From: Cognatundibacterium rugosum | GTDB taxonomy: Bacteria > Pseudomonadota > Gammaproteobacteria > Burkholderiales > Burkholderiaceae_D | Direction of reading: 5' to 3' | Assembly (NCBI RefSeq): GCF_014284365.1 | Contig: NZ_JACOGG010000005.1 | Span: forward strand, 62,001-126,000 | Length of the DNA stretch: 64,000 nt | Part shown: in pieces, positions 9,799-19,623 of the stretch | How the letters are laid out: each line of letters opens with the position of its first letter | Position numbering within the stretch: the first letter of the stretch is position 1 | Program-made: the position numbers and the translations under genes | The notes under the pieces: generated by a model | Database searches by the model: none | What the model saw: only the letters and a program-made list of their open reading frames with translations | Told to the model about the DNA's origin: nothing

Positions 9799-9805
9799 AA
9801 CCATC

Positions 9806-11350
9806 ATGCAGGTAACACCTCAACAATCAAATCGATTATTCAGCATCCGGCAAATTCAGATGCTGGAGCACCGCGCTAAACTTGACAAACACCTGCCCTC
9901 CTTAATGGAATTAGCAGGCAAAGCTATTTTTAGCCAGGCACTGGCACTCATTCAGCCCGGTCACGGCCCGGTGCTGCTCATCGCCGGCCCCGGCAATAAT
10001 GGCGGTGACGCGCTGGAAGCAGCAGCTCAGCTCAGTGCTGCCGGGTACACAACAGATCTGATCCGCTTAGGCGAGGATGCTGCTCGCTCAGCGGAGGCGC
10101 AACTGGCGCTAAACAAGGTCTTACACGCCCCGGTACAACATCTGCCTGCCGATACACCACTCATTTCCTCCATTCGCCAGCCTGCCTATCAGTTAATTAT
10201 CGATGGCCTGTTTGGTATAGGATTAAATAAGCCCATTACTGGTACTGCAGCGCAACTGGTAGTCCGCATCAACAATTACACCTCAGTATCCGGCTGCCCA
10301 TTACTGGCTATCGATGTACCCAGTGGCTTACATGCTGAAACCGGCGCAGTTGTCGGTGGCGAGGCTGGCTGCTGCATCGCTGCCACGCACACTCTAAGCC
10401 TGATTGGCAATAAGCCCGGCTTGCATACTGCTGACGGTAAACAGCTAGCTGGCCAGGTATTGCTGGATGATTTGCAGCTTGCTGCCGTGGATCACAGTGA
10501 GTATGTGGCCTGCCTGACTGATCCTTCGCAAATCGGGTGCCATGCCTTATCGCGTAAGGCCAATACCCATAAAGGCAGCTTCGGAGATGTGGCCATTATC
10601 GGTGGCACGCGAGGCATGGCAGGTGCGGGAGTGCTGGCTGCCAGAGCTGCGCTGTTTGGCGGTGCAGGCCGAATTTTCCTGGTGCAGCCGGATGTAGAAC
10701 TCAAGCTAGATATGCTGCACCCGGAAATTATGTGCAGGGATGCTGCGCAATTTGAGTTCAATCAGCAGGTGGTTGTGATCGGCCCTGGGCTGGGGCAAGA
10801 TCAGTTGGCCATCGATCTGTTACGCGCCGCGATACAGCACCCCTATCCGGTAGTGATTGACGCTGATGCACTGAACCTGCTGGCGACGAAACCAGGGTTG
10901 GCAGCGCAACTCAAGACCAGAACCGCAGCCACCCTGCTCACCCCACATCCGCTGGAAGCCGCAAGACTACTCGCTTTCAGTACTGAACAGGTACAACAAA
11001 ACCGTGCCATGGCAGCTAAAGAATTAGCACAGCGATTTGGCAGCCACATCATTTTAAAAGGTGCGGGCAGCCTACTTTGCGACCCACAGGACAGGCATTA
11101 CCGGATTAACTCCAGTGGGAATCCTGGACTTGCTTCGGGTGGTACCGGCGATGTATTGGCTGGACTGTGTGGCGCCTTGCTGGCGCAAGGCATGGAAGTG
11201 GGCGAAGCCGCTGCACTTGCGTGCTGGGCACATGGTGCCGCAGCCGATGCACTGGTGGCTGCGGGAAGCGGACCGATAGGATTACATGCAAGCGAACTGC
11301 TACCCGTCATCCGCTCGTTGTTGAACCGCAGAGTGGCCGGCGGGATTTAA
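9806..11350 (+). CDS. nnr: Bifunctional NAD(P)H-hydrate epimerase / ADP-dependent dehydratase
   Basis: This enzyme repairs hydrated NAD(P)H. The N-terminal YjeF_N domain (about residues 10-215) epimerises the R and S forms, and the C-terminal ribokinase-like domain (about 225-510) dehydrates S-NAD(P)HX. Visible motifs are [14 protein letters not shown] in the epimerase domain, GPGLGQD, and the catalytic GTGD (446-449) followed by VLAG. The 514-residue length fits the fused form. It begins only 7 bp after fliR, so it is likely co-transcribed with the export-gate genes, although it has no known flagellar role. Its stop codon overlaps the oppositely directed cysE stop. Confidence 0.96.
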   Translation: MQVTPQQSNRLFSIRQIQMLEHRAKLDKHLPSLMELAGKAIFSQALALIQPGHGPVLLIAGPGNNGGDALEAAAQLSAAGYTTDLIRLGEDAARSAEAQLALNKVLHAPVQHLPADTPLISSIRQPAYQLIIDGLFGIGLNKPITGTAAQLVVRINNYTSVSGCPLLAIDVPSGLHAETGAVVGGEAGCCIAATHTLSLIGNKPGLHTADGKQLAGQVLLDDLQLAAVDHSEYVACLTDPSQIGCHALSRKANTHKGSFGDVAIIGGTRGMAGAGVLAARAALFGGAGRIFLVQPDVELKLDMLHPEIMCRDAAQFEFNQQVVVIGPGLGQDQLAIDLLRAAIQHPYPVVIDADALNLLATKPGLAAQLKTRTAATLLTPHPLEAARLLAFSTEQVQQNRAMAAKELAQRFGSHIILKGAGSLLCDPQDRHYRINSSGNPGLASGGTGDVLAGLCGALLAQGMEVGEAAALACWAHGAAADALVAAGSGPIGLHASELLPVIRSLLNRRVAGGI

Positions 11351-12093
11351 TCGACCAGGCTGTTAATCTGAGCAGGATTGAGTTTTTCGCACTCGGCAAT
11401 ATCATCAACACGGATGCCTGCGCAAGCGATGGCCTTGGTCAGTTGTTCGATCTGTTCCTGTTGTGACACTGCATGATCGATCAGCTTGTGCAATACCTTG
11501 GACACAGGATCATCGCTGTTTGGCGTGACCCCATAGGCAGCAAATAATTGCGCACTCCCGGAATCTGCCGAGCCGGTCTCTTTCTTGATGATGTGCGCGG
11601 GATTGCCAACTGCCGTTGCGCCAGCCGGAACCGGCTTGACCACGACAGAGTTAGAACCGATCTTGGCACCTGCACCAACAGTGAAACTACCCAGCACTTT
11701 CGCGCCTGCACCTACGATGACGCCAGCCTCCAGTGTAGGATGACGCTTGGCTCCACGCGTGAGCGAAGTTCCACCCAGCGTCACACCCTGATAGATCGTA
11801 CAGTCATCACCGACTTCTGCCGTCTCACCGATCACCACTCCAAAACCATGATCAATAAATACGCGGCGCCCTATCGTAGCACCTGGATGAATCTCTATCC
11901 CAGTCAGGATACGTGCCAGATGTGAGATGAAGCGCGCAAGCCATTTCAAGCCACGCTGCCAGCACCAGTTCGCCCAGCGATGCATGAGTATCGCCTGAAA
12001 GCCTGGATAACAAGTCACCACATCCCAGGCGTTACGGGCGGCGGGGTCTTTTTGTATGATACTGGCGATATCTTCGCGCAAACGGCTAAACAT
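11347..12093 (-). CDS. cysE: Serine O-acetyltransferase CysE
   Basis: CysE acetylates L-serine with acetyl-CoA, the first committed step of cysteine synthesis. I take the ATG at 12093 ([12 protein letters not shown]), giving 248 residues; the longer open frame upstream is not conserved-looking. An N-terminal helical domain precedes a left-handed beta-helix of hexapeptide repeats (about 115-200), with the catalytic region [15 protein letters not shown] and the CoA-binding GAGAKVLG. A roughly 45-residue C-terminal extension follows. It is convergent with nnr (4-bp overlap). Confidence 0.96.
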   Translation of the reverse strand: MFSRLREDIASIIQKDPAARNAWDVVTCYPGFQAILMHRWANWCWQRGLKWLARFISHLARILTGIEIHPGATIGRRVFIDHGFGVVIGETAEVGDDCTIYQGVTLGGTSLTRGAKRHPTLEAGVIVGAGAKVLGSFTVGAGAKIGSNSVVVKPVPAGATAVGNPAHIIKKETGSADSGSAQLFAAYGVTPNSDDPVSKVLHKLIDHAVSQQEQIEQLTKAIACAGIRVDDIAECEKLNPAQINSLVD

Positions 12094-12142
12094 GGGACGG
12101 GGTAAATTGGAGTAAAACAGGCAGGAATAGTAGCGCATCCTG

Positions 12143-12169
12143 AGAAAGTCCGCACAGTGCAGACTTTCT
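12143..12169. terminator. Hairpin between rlmB and cysE
   Basis: AGAAAGTC (12143-12150) pairs with GACTTTCT (12162-12169), and the centre contains GCACAGTGC. It is flanked by short T-runs in both directions, so it could weakly end rlmB transcription on the minus strand or act as a leader structure of cysE. Confidence 0.45.
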
Positions 12170-12187
12170 TTATTCAGGAGCAAATGC

Positions 12188-12928
12188 TTAGGCTTTGACC
12201 GTACGCTGACGACGCGCTTCGTACAGACAAACACCCGACGCCACAGAGACGTTCAGACTTTCGACCGAGCCCAACATAGGAATGCTGACCAGATGGTCGC
12301 AGGTTTCGCGCGTCAGGCGACGCATGCCTTCGCCTTCAGCACCCATGACCAGAGCGATACCGCCCGTCATATCAACGTCATAAATGGTTTTATCCACTTC
12401 ATCCGAAGTGCCGACCAGCCAGATATCACGCTCCTGCAATTCACGCAAAGTACGCGCAAGATTCGTCACTGTGATGTAGGGCACAGTCTCTGCCGCACCA
12501 CTGGCGACCTTAGCTACAGTCGCGTTCAAACCGACTGCACGGTCTTTCGGAGCAATCACTGCATGCGCACCAACACCGTCCGCCACACGCAGGCACGCGC
12601 CCAGGTTGTGCGGATCGGTTACGCCATCCAAGACCAGTAACAAAGGCGGCCCTTCAATCGCATCCAGCAATTCATCCAGATTGCGCGCCAGGGACAATTC
12701 CCCTGCTTTGGCAACGACGCCCTGATGGCGACGGGTGCCGACCATATTAGAGAGACGCTGATCATCTGCATGAATAATACGAATACCAGCTGCCTTCACA
12801 GACTGCAGCAAATCATTCATACGGCGATCATGCCGCTCAGCGTCGACATACACTTCTTCCACCGAAGATGCTTCGTGGCGAATACGGGAGGTCACGGCAT
12901 GAAAGCCGAAAATCATTTTACTTTTCAT
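12188..12928 (-). CDS. rlmB: 23S rRNA (guanosine(2251)-2'-O)-methyltransferase RlmB
   Basis: RlmB 2'-O-methylates G2251 in the peptidyl-transferase P-loop of 23S rRNA. The 246 residues show an N-terminal substrate-binding domain ([11 protein letters not shown]...) and a SPOUT/SpoU domain with the three knot motifs: [27 protein letters not shown], and [22 protein letters not shown]. Length and order are standard. It lies downstream of rnr, as in many proteobacteria where rnr and rlmB are paired. Confidence 0.97.
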   Translation of the reverse strand: MKSKMIFGFHAVTSRIRHEASSVEEVYVDAERHDRRMNDLLQSVKAAGIRIIHADDQRLSNMVGTRRHQGVVAKAGELSLARNLDELLDAIEGPPLLLVLDGVTDPHNLGACLRVADGVGAHAVIAPKDRAVGLNATVAKVASGAAETVPYITVTNLARTLRELQERDIWLVGTSDEVDKTIYDVDMTGGIALVMGAEGEGMRRLTRETCDHLVSIPMLGSVESLNVSVASGVCLYEARRQRTVKA

Positions 12929-12947
12929 AAACTCTTTTTTCTTAATG

Positions 12948-13017
12948 AAGACTGATGTAAGCCAATAGGGTCAGAACAATCCCGATGACACCTGACGGTA
13001 TGTGAGGCATCAGTCTT
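12948..13017. other. Long-range inverted repeat between rnr and rlmB
   Basis: A perfect 10-bp inverted repeat, AAGACTGATG (12948-12957) and CATCAGTCTT (13008-13017), spans 50 bp. Nested within it are GTCAG and CTGAC. On the plus strand it runs into TTTTTT. In the rnr-rlmB RNA it would fold as an extended stem-loop, which could attenuate or process the message between the two genes. Confidence 0.5.
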
Positions 13018-13073
13018 TTTTACATAGACAAGAAGCGCAGCCTGGCTCAGTGCCAAACTGCAGCGCCCTGCCA

Positions 13074-15527
13074 CTAGCGTCGCTTCCGCGAGGATTTAGA
13101 CGCAGATTTACTGACTGCTGCTTTCTTTTTACGTGCAACAGGATTGGCTTTAGGCGTTCTGCCCGCGGGTGCAGAACGCGATTTACGCACCTCTGCCGGT
13201 TCCGCCGCATACGCCGCTTTAGCCTTGGAAGGACGCTCAGATTTATCCGCCGCAGATCCGGACTTGGTCTTGCCACGCGCACCTGTCACACCAGCCTGCG
13301 AACCCGGCTGGACGATACTCAGGTCTATCTTACGCGCATCCAGATCAACCCGGCTGACCTGAACTTTGACCTTATCCATCAACTGGTAGCGCTTACCGGT
13401 ACGCTCCCCACGCAATTCATGGCGCGCCTCATCATACTGGAAGTAATCCGTACCAAGCTCGGTGACATGCACCAGGCCCTCGATGTAAATATCATCGAGC
13501 TGAACAAAGATACCAAACTGGGTCACACCGGAAATGGTTCCGATAAACTCTTCGCCCAGTTTATTTTTGATGTAATAGCATTTCAGCCAGGCTTCCACAT
13601 CACGCGAAGCCTCATCCGCTCTGCGCTCGTTGGCGGAGCAATGGGTACCCAACATATCCCAGATACCCGGGTCTTTTTCTACCTTTTGCTTGCCAGCTGC
13701 CTTATCCGCCTGCAATTGCTTACGCGCTGCATTCGAAATGGTGGTGTTTAGCAAGGCTGTATCGATTCCTTTAGGCTCGTAAGTCTTACCTTGCAGGATG
13801 GCCTTGATCGCACGATGCGTGAGTAAATCCGGATAGCGCCGGATCGGGCTGGTGAAATGGGCATAGGCTTCATACGACAAGCCGAAATGGCCGATATTAT
13901 CCGGACTGTAGACCGCTTGCTGCATAGAGCGCAACAGCATCGTCTGCAACAAGGCGGCATCTGGCCTGCCTTTTACTTTGTCCAGCAAAGCCGCATAATC
14001 ACTGGCCTTAGGTGCATCACCACCACCCAGAAACAAGCCAACTTGCTTGAGGAAGTTTCTGACCTGAGTCAGTTTTTCCTTGGTCGGTCCGGCATGAATA
14101 CGGTAAGTGCCGTGGTGTTTATAGGTTTCCAGCAAATTCGCGGCACACACGTTAGCAGCGAGCATGCATTCTTCGATGAGCTTATGCGCGTCATTTCTGG
14201 TACGCGGAATAATCTTCTCTATCTTGCCCGCAGCATTACAGACAATATAGGTTTCTGTGGTTTCAAAATCGATCGCACCACGCACATGACGTGCTTTCAG
14301 CAAGGCCTGAAACACTTCATACAAGTGACTCAGATGTGGCACCAGTGCCTGCCGTTTAGCCGCCTCAGGCCCTTTAGTATTCCCGAGGATAGCGGCAACC
14401 TCAGTGTAAGTAAAGCGGGCAGCAGAGTGGATCACTGCCGGGTAAAACTGATATGCCTGAATCTCACCCTCTTTAGTGATGACCATATCGCACACCAGCG
14501 TCAGGCGATCCACATCCGGATTCAATGAGCACAGACCATTCGACAGCTTTTCCGGCAGCATAGGAATCACACGACGCGGAAAATAGACTGAGGTGCTACG
14601 CGCCAACGCATCATGATCCAACGCATCGTTAGGCTTTACATAGTGACTCACGTCTGCGATCGCAACGATCAGACGATAGCCTTTGTTGCGGCCGATTTTA
14701 ACGGGTTCGCAATACACAGCATCATCAAAGTCACGTGCGTCCTCACCGTCGATGGTGACCAAGGGCACATCGCGTAAATCTACACGTTCTGCCAGGTCTT
14801 TTGCCAGCACTTCTGAAGGCAACTTCGCGGCAACTTTTAACGCAGCATCAGAGAAGATATGCGGCACACCAAACTTGCGTACAGCGATCTCGATTTCCAT
14901 ACCGGGATCATCAATCTCACCCAGCACTTCGACTATTTTCCCTACCGCTTGCGCATAACGGGTGGGCTGTTCGATTAATTCGACACTCACCACTTGTCCG
15001 ACTTTTACTTTGCCTGGTGCAGCGGCAAGCAGGATGTCCTGACTAAAGCGTTTGTCTTCAGGCGCGACGACCCATACGCCATTCTCATGCAGCAATCTGC
15101 CAATCACATGGGTATTAGCGCGCTCTGTAATTTCAACGATCCCACCCTCAAGCCGGCCACGGCGATCGGTACCAACGATCTTGGCCATAACACGGTCACC
15201 ATGCAAGACTTTTTGCATTTCACGCTCAGGCAGGAATAAGTCTTCGCTGCCATCATCAGGAATCAGGAAGCCATAGCCTTCACGGTGACTACTGACTTTT
15301 CCCGAAATAAAACTGTCTTGATTCGCCAATGTGTATTGGCCAGATTTACCCAGTTTGATTTGCCCGTCACGTTCCATTGCGTTCAGTCGTCGCGTCATGC
15401 CCTCGAACTCCTCTGGTTTTACATGCAGTTGATCCGCCAGCGCCTCAGCACTGAGCTTAGCCTTACTTGTACGAAGAATACCGAGAATTTCTTCCCGACT
15501 TGGAATGGGGTATAAATGTTTATTCAA
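13074..15527 (-). CDS. rnr: Ribonuclease R
   Basis: RNase R is a processive 3'-5' exoribonuclease that can unwind structured RNA. The 817 residues contain an N-terminal winged-helix region (YPIPSREEILGILR...), cold-shock OB folds, the RNB catalytic domain with the metal-binding motif DGEDARDFDDAV, an S1 domain (about 650-735), and a Lys/Ser/Arg-rich basic tail typical of RNase R. No in-frame ATG precedes the conserved N-terminus, and the best start is TTG at 15527. It is the first gene of the minus-strand rnr-rlmB-cysE group. Confidence 0.97.
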   Translation of the reverse strand: MNKHLYPIPSREEILGILRTSKAKLSAEALADQLHVKPEEFEGMTRRLNAMERDGQIKLGKSGQYTLANQDSFISGKVSSHREGYGFLIPDDGSEDLFLPEREMQKVLHGDRVMAKIVGTDRRGRLEGGIVEITERANTHVIGRLLHENGVWVVAPEDKRFSQDILLAAAPGKVKVGQVVSVELIEQPTRYAQAVGKIVEVLGEIDDPGMEIEIAVRKFGVPHIFSDAALKVAAKLPSEVLAKDLAERVDLRDVPLVTIDGEDARDFDDAVYCEPVKIGRNKGYRLIVAIADVSHYVKPNDALDHDALARSTSVYFPRRVIPMLPEKLSNGLCSLNPDVDRLTLVCDMVITKEGEIQAYQFYPAVIHSAARFTYTEVAAILGNTKGPEAAKRQALVPHLSHLYEVFQALLKARHVRGAIDFETTETYIVCNAAGKIEKIIPRTRNDAHKLIEECMLAANVCAANLLETYKHHGTYRIHAGPTKEKLTQVRNFLKQVGLFLGGGDAPKASDYAALLDKVKGRPDAALLQTMLLRSMQQAVYSPDNIGHFGLSYEAYAHFTSPIRRYPDLLTHRAIKAILQGKTYEPKGIDTALLNTTISNAARKQLQADKAAGKQKVEKDPGIWDMLGTHCSANERRADEASRDVEAWLKCYYIKNKLGEEFIGTISGVTQFGIFVQLDDIYIEGLVHVTELGTDYFQYDEARHELRGERTGKRYQLMDKVKVQVSRVDLDARKIDLSIVQPGSQAGVTGARGKTKSGSAADKSERPSKAKAAYAAEPAEVRKSRSAPAGRTPKANPVARKKKAAVSKSASKSSRKRR

Positions 15528-15651
15528 ATGTAATGAATTTCTAAAAATAAAATAAAATGCCTACAGCAACAATATACTGCAGCGCACCCAGACAGTTTAC
15601 CGGAGCAACGCTTTTTTACCTAACTATTCTTGCATTTTTCAGTGGCGCGCC

Positions 15652-15679
15652 TTGACATCAATTCCAATTAATCTATAAT
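15652..15679 (+). promoter_or_regulatory. Sigma-70-type promoter for the first tRNA-Leu
   Basis: A perfect -35 box TTGACA (15652-15657) and a perfect -10 box TATAAT (15674-15679) are separated by 16 bp, and the tRNA begins 15 bp after the -10. This is the strongest promoter seen by eye in the window. Copies 2 and 3 keep the TATAAT (15970-15975 and 16230-16235) but have no good -35 box. Confidence 0.88.
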
Positions 15680-15693
15680 CGCGGTCTTCCGTT

Positions 15694-15778
15694 GCCCACG
15701 TGGCGGAATTGGTAGACGCGCATGGTTCAGGTCCATGTGCCGCGAGGTGTGGGGGTTCGAGTCCCTCCGTGGGCACCA
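15694..15778 (+). tRNA. tRNA-Leu(CAG), copy 1
   Basis: The 85-nt class II tRNA has acceptor arms GCCCACG and CGTGGGC, an encoded CCA end, a T arm GGGGGTTCGAGTCCCTC, and an anticodon stem CATGG/CCATG around the loop TTCAGGT, which gives anticodon CAG. It therefore reads the frequent leucine codon CUG. It has its own promoter and terminator. Confidence 0.97.
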
Positions 15779-15787
15779 AGATTGCCA

Positions 15788-15819
15788 GGCCCGGTCAGTG
15801 AAAATTGACCGGGCCTTTT
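15788..15819 (+). terminator. Terminator of tRNA-Leu copy 1
   Basis: The perfect 10-bp stem GGCCCGGTCA/TGACCGGGCC with an 8-nt loop is followed by TTTT, a classic intrinsic terminator, 9 bp after the tRNA. Confidence 0.92.
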
Positions 15820-15870
15820 GCATTGCCCCCTCTATCACTCCAGCCATATCTCTGGTCACGCATACCGACA

Positions 15871-15926
15871 TCACACAGTCACACAGTCACACAGTCACAC
15901 AGTCACACAGTCACACAGTCACACAG
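15871..15926. repeat. Seven perfect tandem copies of TCACACAG
   Basis: The 8-bp unit TCACACAG is repeated exactly seven times between tRNA-Leu copies 1 and 2. The equivalent spot between copies 2 and 3 (about 16171-16186) holds only two degenerate units (TCACACAA, TCACTCAG). This fits slippage expansion of a pre-existing short array after duplication of the tRNA unit. Confidence 0.95.
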
Positions 15927-15989
15927 CATAAATTTTTCCTACCCCCTGTGCAAACCACTTACATTAGCCTATAATAGCGGTCTTCCGTT

Positions 15990-16074
15990 GCCCACGTGGC
16001 GGAATTGGTAGACGCGCATGGTTCAGGTCCATGTGCCGCGAGGTGTGGGGGTTCGAGTCCCTCCGTGGGCACCA
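15990..16074 (+). tRNA. tRNA-Leu(CAG), copy 2
   Basis: The 85-nt sequence is identical to copy 1, including the encoded CCA, and has anticodon CAG. A TATAAT box lies at 15970-15975 but the -35 region is weak, so it may depend on a poorer promoter than copy 1 does. It begins 296 bp after copy 1. Confidence 0.97.
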
Positions 16075-16083
16075 AGATTGCTA

Positions 16084-16115
16084 GGCCCGGTCAGTGAAAA
16101 TTGACCGGGCCTTTT
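16084..16115 (+). terminator. Terminator of tRNA-Leu copy 2
   Basis: The same perfect 10-bp stem as after copy 1 is present (GGCCCGGTCA/TGACCGGGCC), followed by TTTT. Confidence 0.92.
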
Positions 16116-16249
16116 GCATTGTTCACCCCTCCTGCCACTCCAGCCATATCTCTGGCCACGCATACCGACATCACACAATCACTCAGCATAAATTTTTCCC
16201 ACCCCCTGTGCAAACCACTTACATTAGCCTATAATAGCGGTCTTCCGTT

Positions 16250-16334
16250 GCCCACGTGGCGGAATTGGTAGACGCGCATGGTTCAGGTCCATGTGCCGCG
16301 AGGTGTGGGGGTTCGAGTCCCTCCGTGGGCACCA
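16250..16334 (+). tRNA. tRNA-Leu(CAG), copy 3
   Basis: The 85-nt sequence is identical to copies 1 and 2, with anticodon CAG and encoded CCA. It begins 260 bp after copy 2, and the sequence between repeats the earlier spacer apart from the shorter microsatellite and a few substitutions. Confidence 0.97.
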
Positions 16335-16343
16335 AGATTGCTA

Positions 16344-16375
16344 GGCCCGATCAGTGAAAATTGACCGGGCCTTTT
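16344..16375 (+). terminator. Terminator of tRNA-Leu copy 3, with one stem mismatch
   Basis: The hairpin matches the other two except that GGCCCGATCA replaces GGCCCGGTCA, which puts an A-C mismatch in the stem. TTTT follows. It is probably still functional but weaker. Confidence 0.82.
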
Positions 16376-16451
16376 GCATTCCGCATCCGACATCCATTCA
16401 CCGGCAACAGCCAACGCCGCTCACCACAACACCCTTATTTACCTTACATAT

Positions 16452-16482
16452 AAAAAAACAGAAGCCTGGGCTTCTGTTTTTT
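16452..16482. terminator. Bidirectional intrinsic terminator
   Basis: Near-perfect palindrome: an A-run, ACAGAAGC, loop CTGG, GCTTCTGT, then a T-run. It reads as a terminator on either strand. It most directly ends the minus-strand phosphoribosyltransferase gene, whose stop is 15 bp away. The remainder of 16380-16496 holds no gene. Confidence 0.85.
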
Positions 16483-16496
16483 CAAAATCAGCCGAC

Positions 16497-17039
16497 TTAC
16501 GCAGTCGCACCCCTCTTCAGCCACGCATTCAACTGATGCGGGCGTATACCGTCATACTCTTCAAATGGCTGATGTATCCATGGATTGGTTGGCAAGTGAT
16601 CCACATAATAATCCGGCTCTACTGTAGAGCATGCTTTAAACCAGATTACCGCAGACTTCACCTCAGTCACACCAGGGAAGTTTTCACGCAGATGATGCAA
16701 TACGCGCTCCAGTGTCACGCCGGAGTCAACCAAGTCATCCACAACCAAAACACGCCCTTGCAAAGACCCCTTAGTCATCGAAATGTATTTGCCAATATCG
16801 AGAGAGCCTTGCACGGTGCCCGCTTCTTCACGATAAGAGCTGGTCGACAAAATCGCCAGCGGCACATCGAAAATACGCGAGAAAATATCACCCGGACGCA
16901 GACCGCCACGCGCCAGGCACAGCACCTGATCAAACTTCCAGCCTGATTCATGCACCTTCAAAGCCAGCTGTTCAATAGAACGGTGATAAGCGTCCCAGGA
17001 AACCCACAGGTGCTTATCGTCAGATTCAGGAGTATTCAT
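16497..17039 (-). CDS. Purine-type phosphoribosyltransferase
   Basis: This is a type I phosphoribosyltransferase of 180 residues, probably acting in purine salvage. The PRPP-binding signature VLVVDDLVDSGVTL lies at residues 97-110, and a GGLRPG loop (about 45-50) matches xanthine/hypoxanthine phosphoribosyltransferase relatives. It is directly downstream of purA (16-bp gap), which supports a purine role. The exact base specificity (xanthine, guanine or hypoxanthine) cannot be told from the sequence, so no gene symbol is given. Confidence 0.88.
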   Translation of the reverse strand: MNTPESDDKHLWVSWDAYHRSIEQLALKVHESGWKFDQVLCLARGGLRPGDIFSRIFDVPLAILSTSSYREEAGTVQGSLDIGKYISMTKGSLQGRVLVVDDLVDSGVTLERVLHHLRENFPGVTEVKSAVIWFKACSTVEPDYYVDHLPTNPWIHQPFEEYDGIRPHQLNAWLKRGATA

Positions 17040-17055
17040 ATTTCTTATTTCTTTC

Positions 17056-18372
<1,317 letters not shown>

Positions 18373-19533
18373 TTAGTCCACATTTTGAAGAATCCAATTT
18401 TCACCATCGAAAACAACTACGCGATTGCAGTCGAATTCGTCTTGTTCATTCTCGTGACCCGGCATACTTTGTATGACGACCTCACCAGCATCTCGCAATG
18501 CTTTAATTTTTTCACGCAGCGCGGCATCACGGCTCCAGGGGGCGCGAATCGCAACCTTGCGTCCGGCTGCCGGCATCAGCCTCGCCAGTTCGCGTAAATC
18601 GAGCGAAAACCCGGTCGCTGGACGTGCCCTGCCGAACGCTTCACCCACATGGTCGTAGCGCCCACCACGCGCCACCGCGTTAGGCAAGCCACTGACGAAA
18701 GCACTGAACATCACACCGCTATGGTAATGATAGCCACGCAGATCAGCCAGATCGATGATGACATGCTCTGCGCCAACCAGATTAGACAATACTTCGAGTT
18801 CACTCAATGCTTTTTCTATGCCAGCCACTTGCGGCAGGCGCATACGTGCAGTCTTGAGTATGCTCACATCGCCATATAGCGAAGGCAAGGCCAGCAAAGC
18901 AGAACGCACCACCGGCGCATAGGCAGTGCTGATTGCATCTATGCCAGGCACATCTTTCGCTTCCAACAAGGCATACAACGTATCTTCGTCTGCCTTGGCA
19001 CGCGCATCCAGCTCGAGAATGGAGCGCAATACGCCGACGTGACACAGATCCAGACGCACATTAGTCACACCGACCGCCTGCAGGCAACCGATCACGATTT
19101 CATGGATTTCCGCATCCGCTTCCAAACCGCCGTGCCCATAAATTTCGGCACCGATCTGGACAGGCTCCCGCGTGGCATGCAAACCGGAAGGACGGGTATG
19201 CAACACGCTGCCCGCGTAGCACAGGCGAGTCACATAGTTGCGATTCAACAGATGTGCATCAATGCGTGCTACCTGGGTCGTCATGTCTGCGCGCAAGCCC
19301 ATGGTGCGACCCGAAATCTGATCCACCAGTTTAAAAGTACGCAAGTCCATATCCTGCCCTGCACCGGTCAGTAAGGACTCGATATACTCCAGCATAGGCG
19401 GCATCACCATTTCGTAGCCGTAGAGGCGGAAATGATCCAGAAAAACGCGACGTAAATCCTCAATTTTGCGCGCTTCAGACGGCAAAATATCTGCAATATT
19501 CTCAGGTAAAAGCCAGTTTGGCATGAAAAACAT
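18373..19533 (-). CDS. hisZ: ATP phosphoribosyltransferase regulatory subunit HisZ
   Basis: HisZ is a HisRS paralogue that lacks aminoacylation activity and serves as the regulatory subunit of short-form HisG in histidine biosynthesis. The 386 residues resemble a class II synthetase core ([29 protein letters not shown]) but lack the HisRS anticodon-binding domain and the usual HisRS substrate motifs. The conserved N-terminus is [13 protein letters not shown], so translation may start at the internal ATG 19524 rather than 19533. hisG itself is not in the window. Confidence 0.95.
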   Translation of the reverse strand: MFFMPNWLLPENIADILPSEARKIEDLRRVFLDHFRLYGYEMVMPPMLEYIESLLTGAGQDMDLRTFKLVDQISGRTMGLRADMTTQVARIDAHLLNRNYVTRLCYAGSVLHTRPSGLHATREPVQIGAEIYGHGGLEADAEIHEIVIGCLQAVGVTNVRLDLCHVGVLRSILELDARAKADEDTLYALLEAKDVPGIDAISTAYAPVVRSALLALPSLYGDVSILKTARMRLPQVAGIEKALSELEVLSNLVGAEHVIIDLADLRGYHYHSGVMFSAFVSGLPNAVARGGRYDHVGEAFGRARPATGFSLDLRELARLMPAAGRKVAIRAPWSRDAALREKIKALRDAGEVVIQSMPGHENEQDEFDCNRVVVFDGENWILQNVD

Positions 19534-19561
19534 TCAAAAAAAAGAAAGACCGCAACAAAAT

Positions 19562-19591
19562 GCGATCCGCACCGTTCAAGGTGCGGATCGC
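19562..19591. terminator. Strong hairpin between hflC and hisZ
   Basis: The perfect 12-bp stem GCGATCCGCACC/GGTGCGGATCGC has a 6-nt loop. On the minus strand it is followed by ATTTTG, so it could act as a partial terminator separating hflKC from hisZ-purA. Confidence 0.65.
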
Positions 19592-19623
19592 TCGTTTCTG
19601 GTCAATAAGTCAGGATGAAACGC

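Noticed and set aside
15735-15974. Open frames through the tRNA-Leu array and the TCACACAG repeats
   Set aside because: They are created by the tRNA and the 8-bp microsatellite (repeating Ser/His/Thr/Val/Gln), not by a protein-coding gene.
15871-16334. Regular repeats that could suggest a CRISPR array
   Set aside because: The 8-bp units are contiguous with no spacers, and the larger repeats are whole tRNA units. No cas genes are near.
15694-16334. tRNA array as an integration site with a prophage or island
   Set aside because: No integrase, no partial tRNA 3' end copy away from the array, and the downstream genes are housekeeping.
18373-19533. hisZ as a second histidyl-tRNA synthetase
   Set aside because: It lacks the anticodon-binding domain and the HisRS-specific motifs present in hisS at 26564-27922, and its position before purA is the usual one for hisZ.
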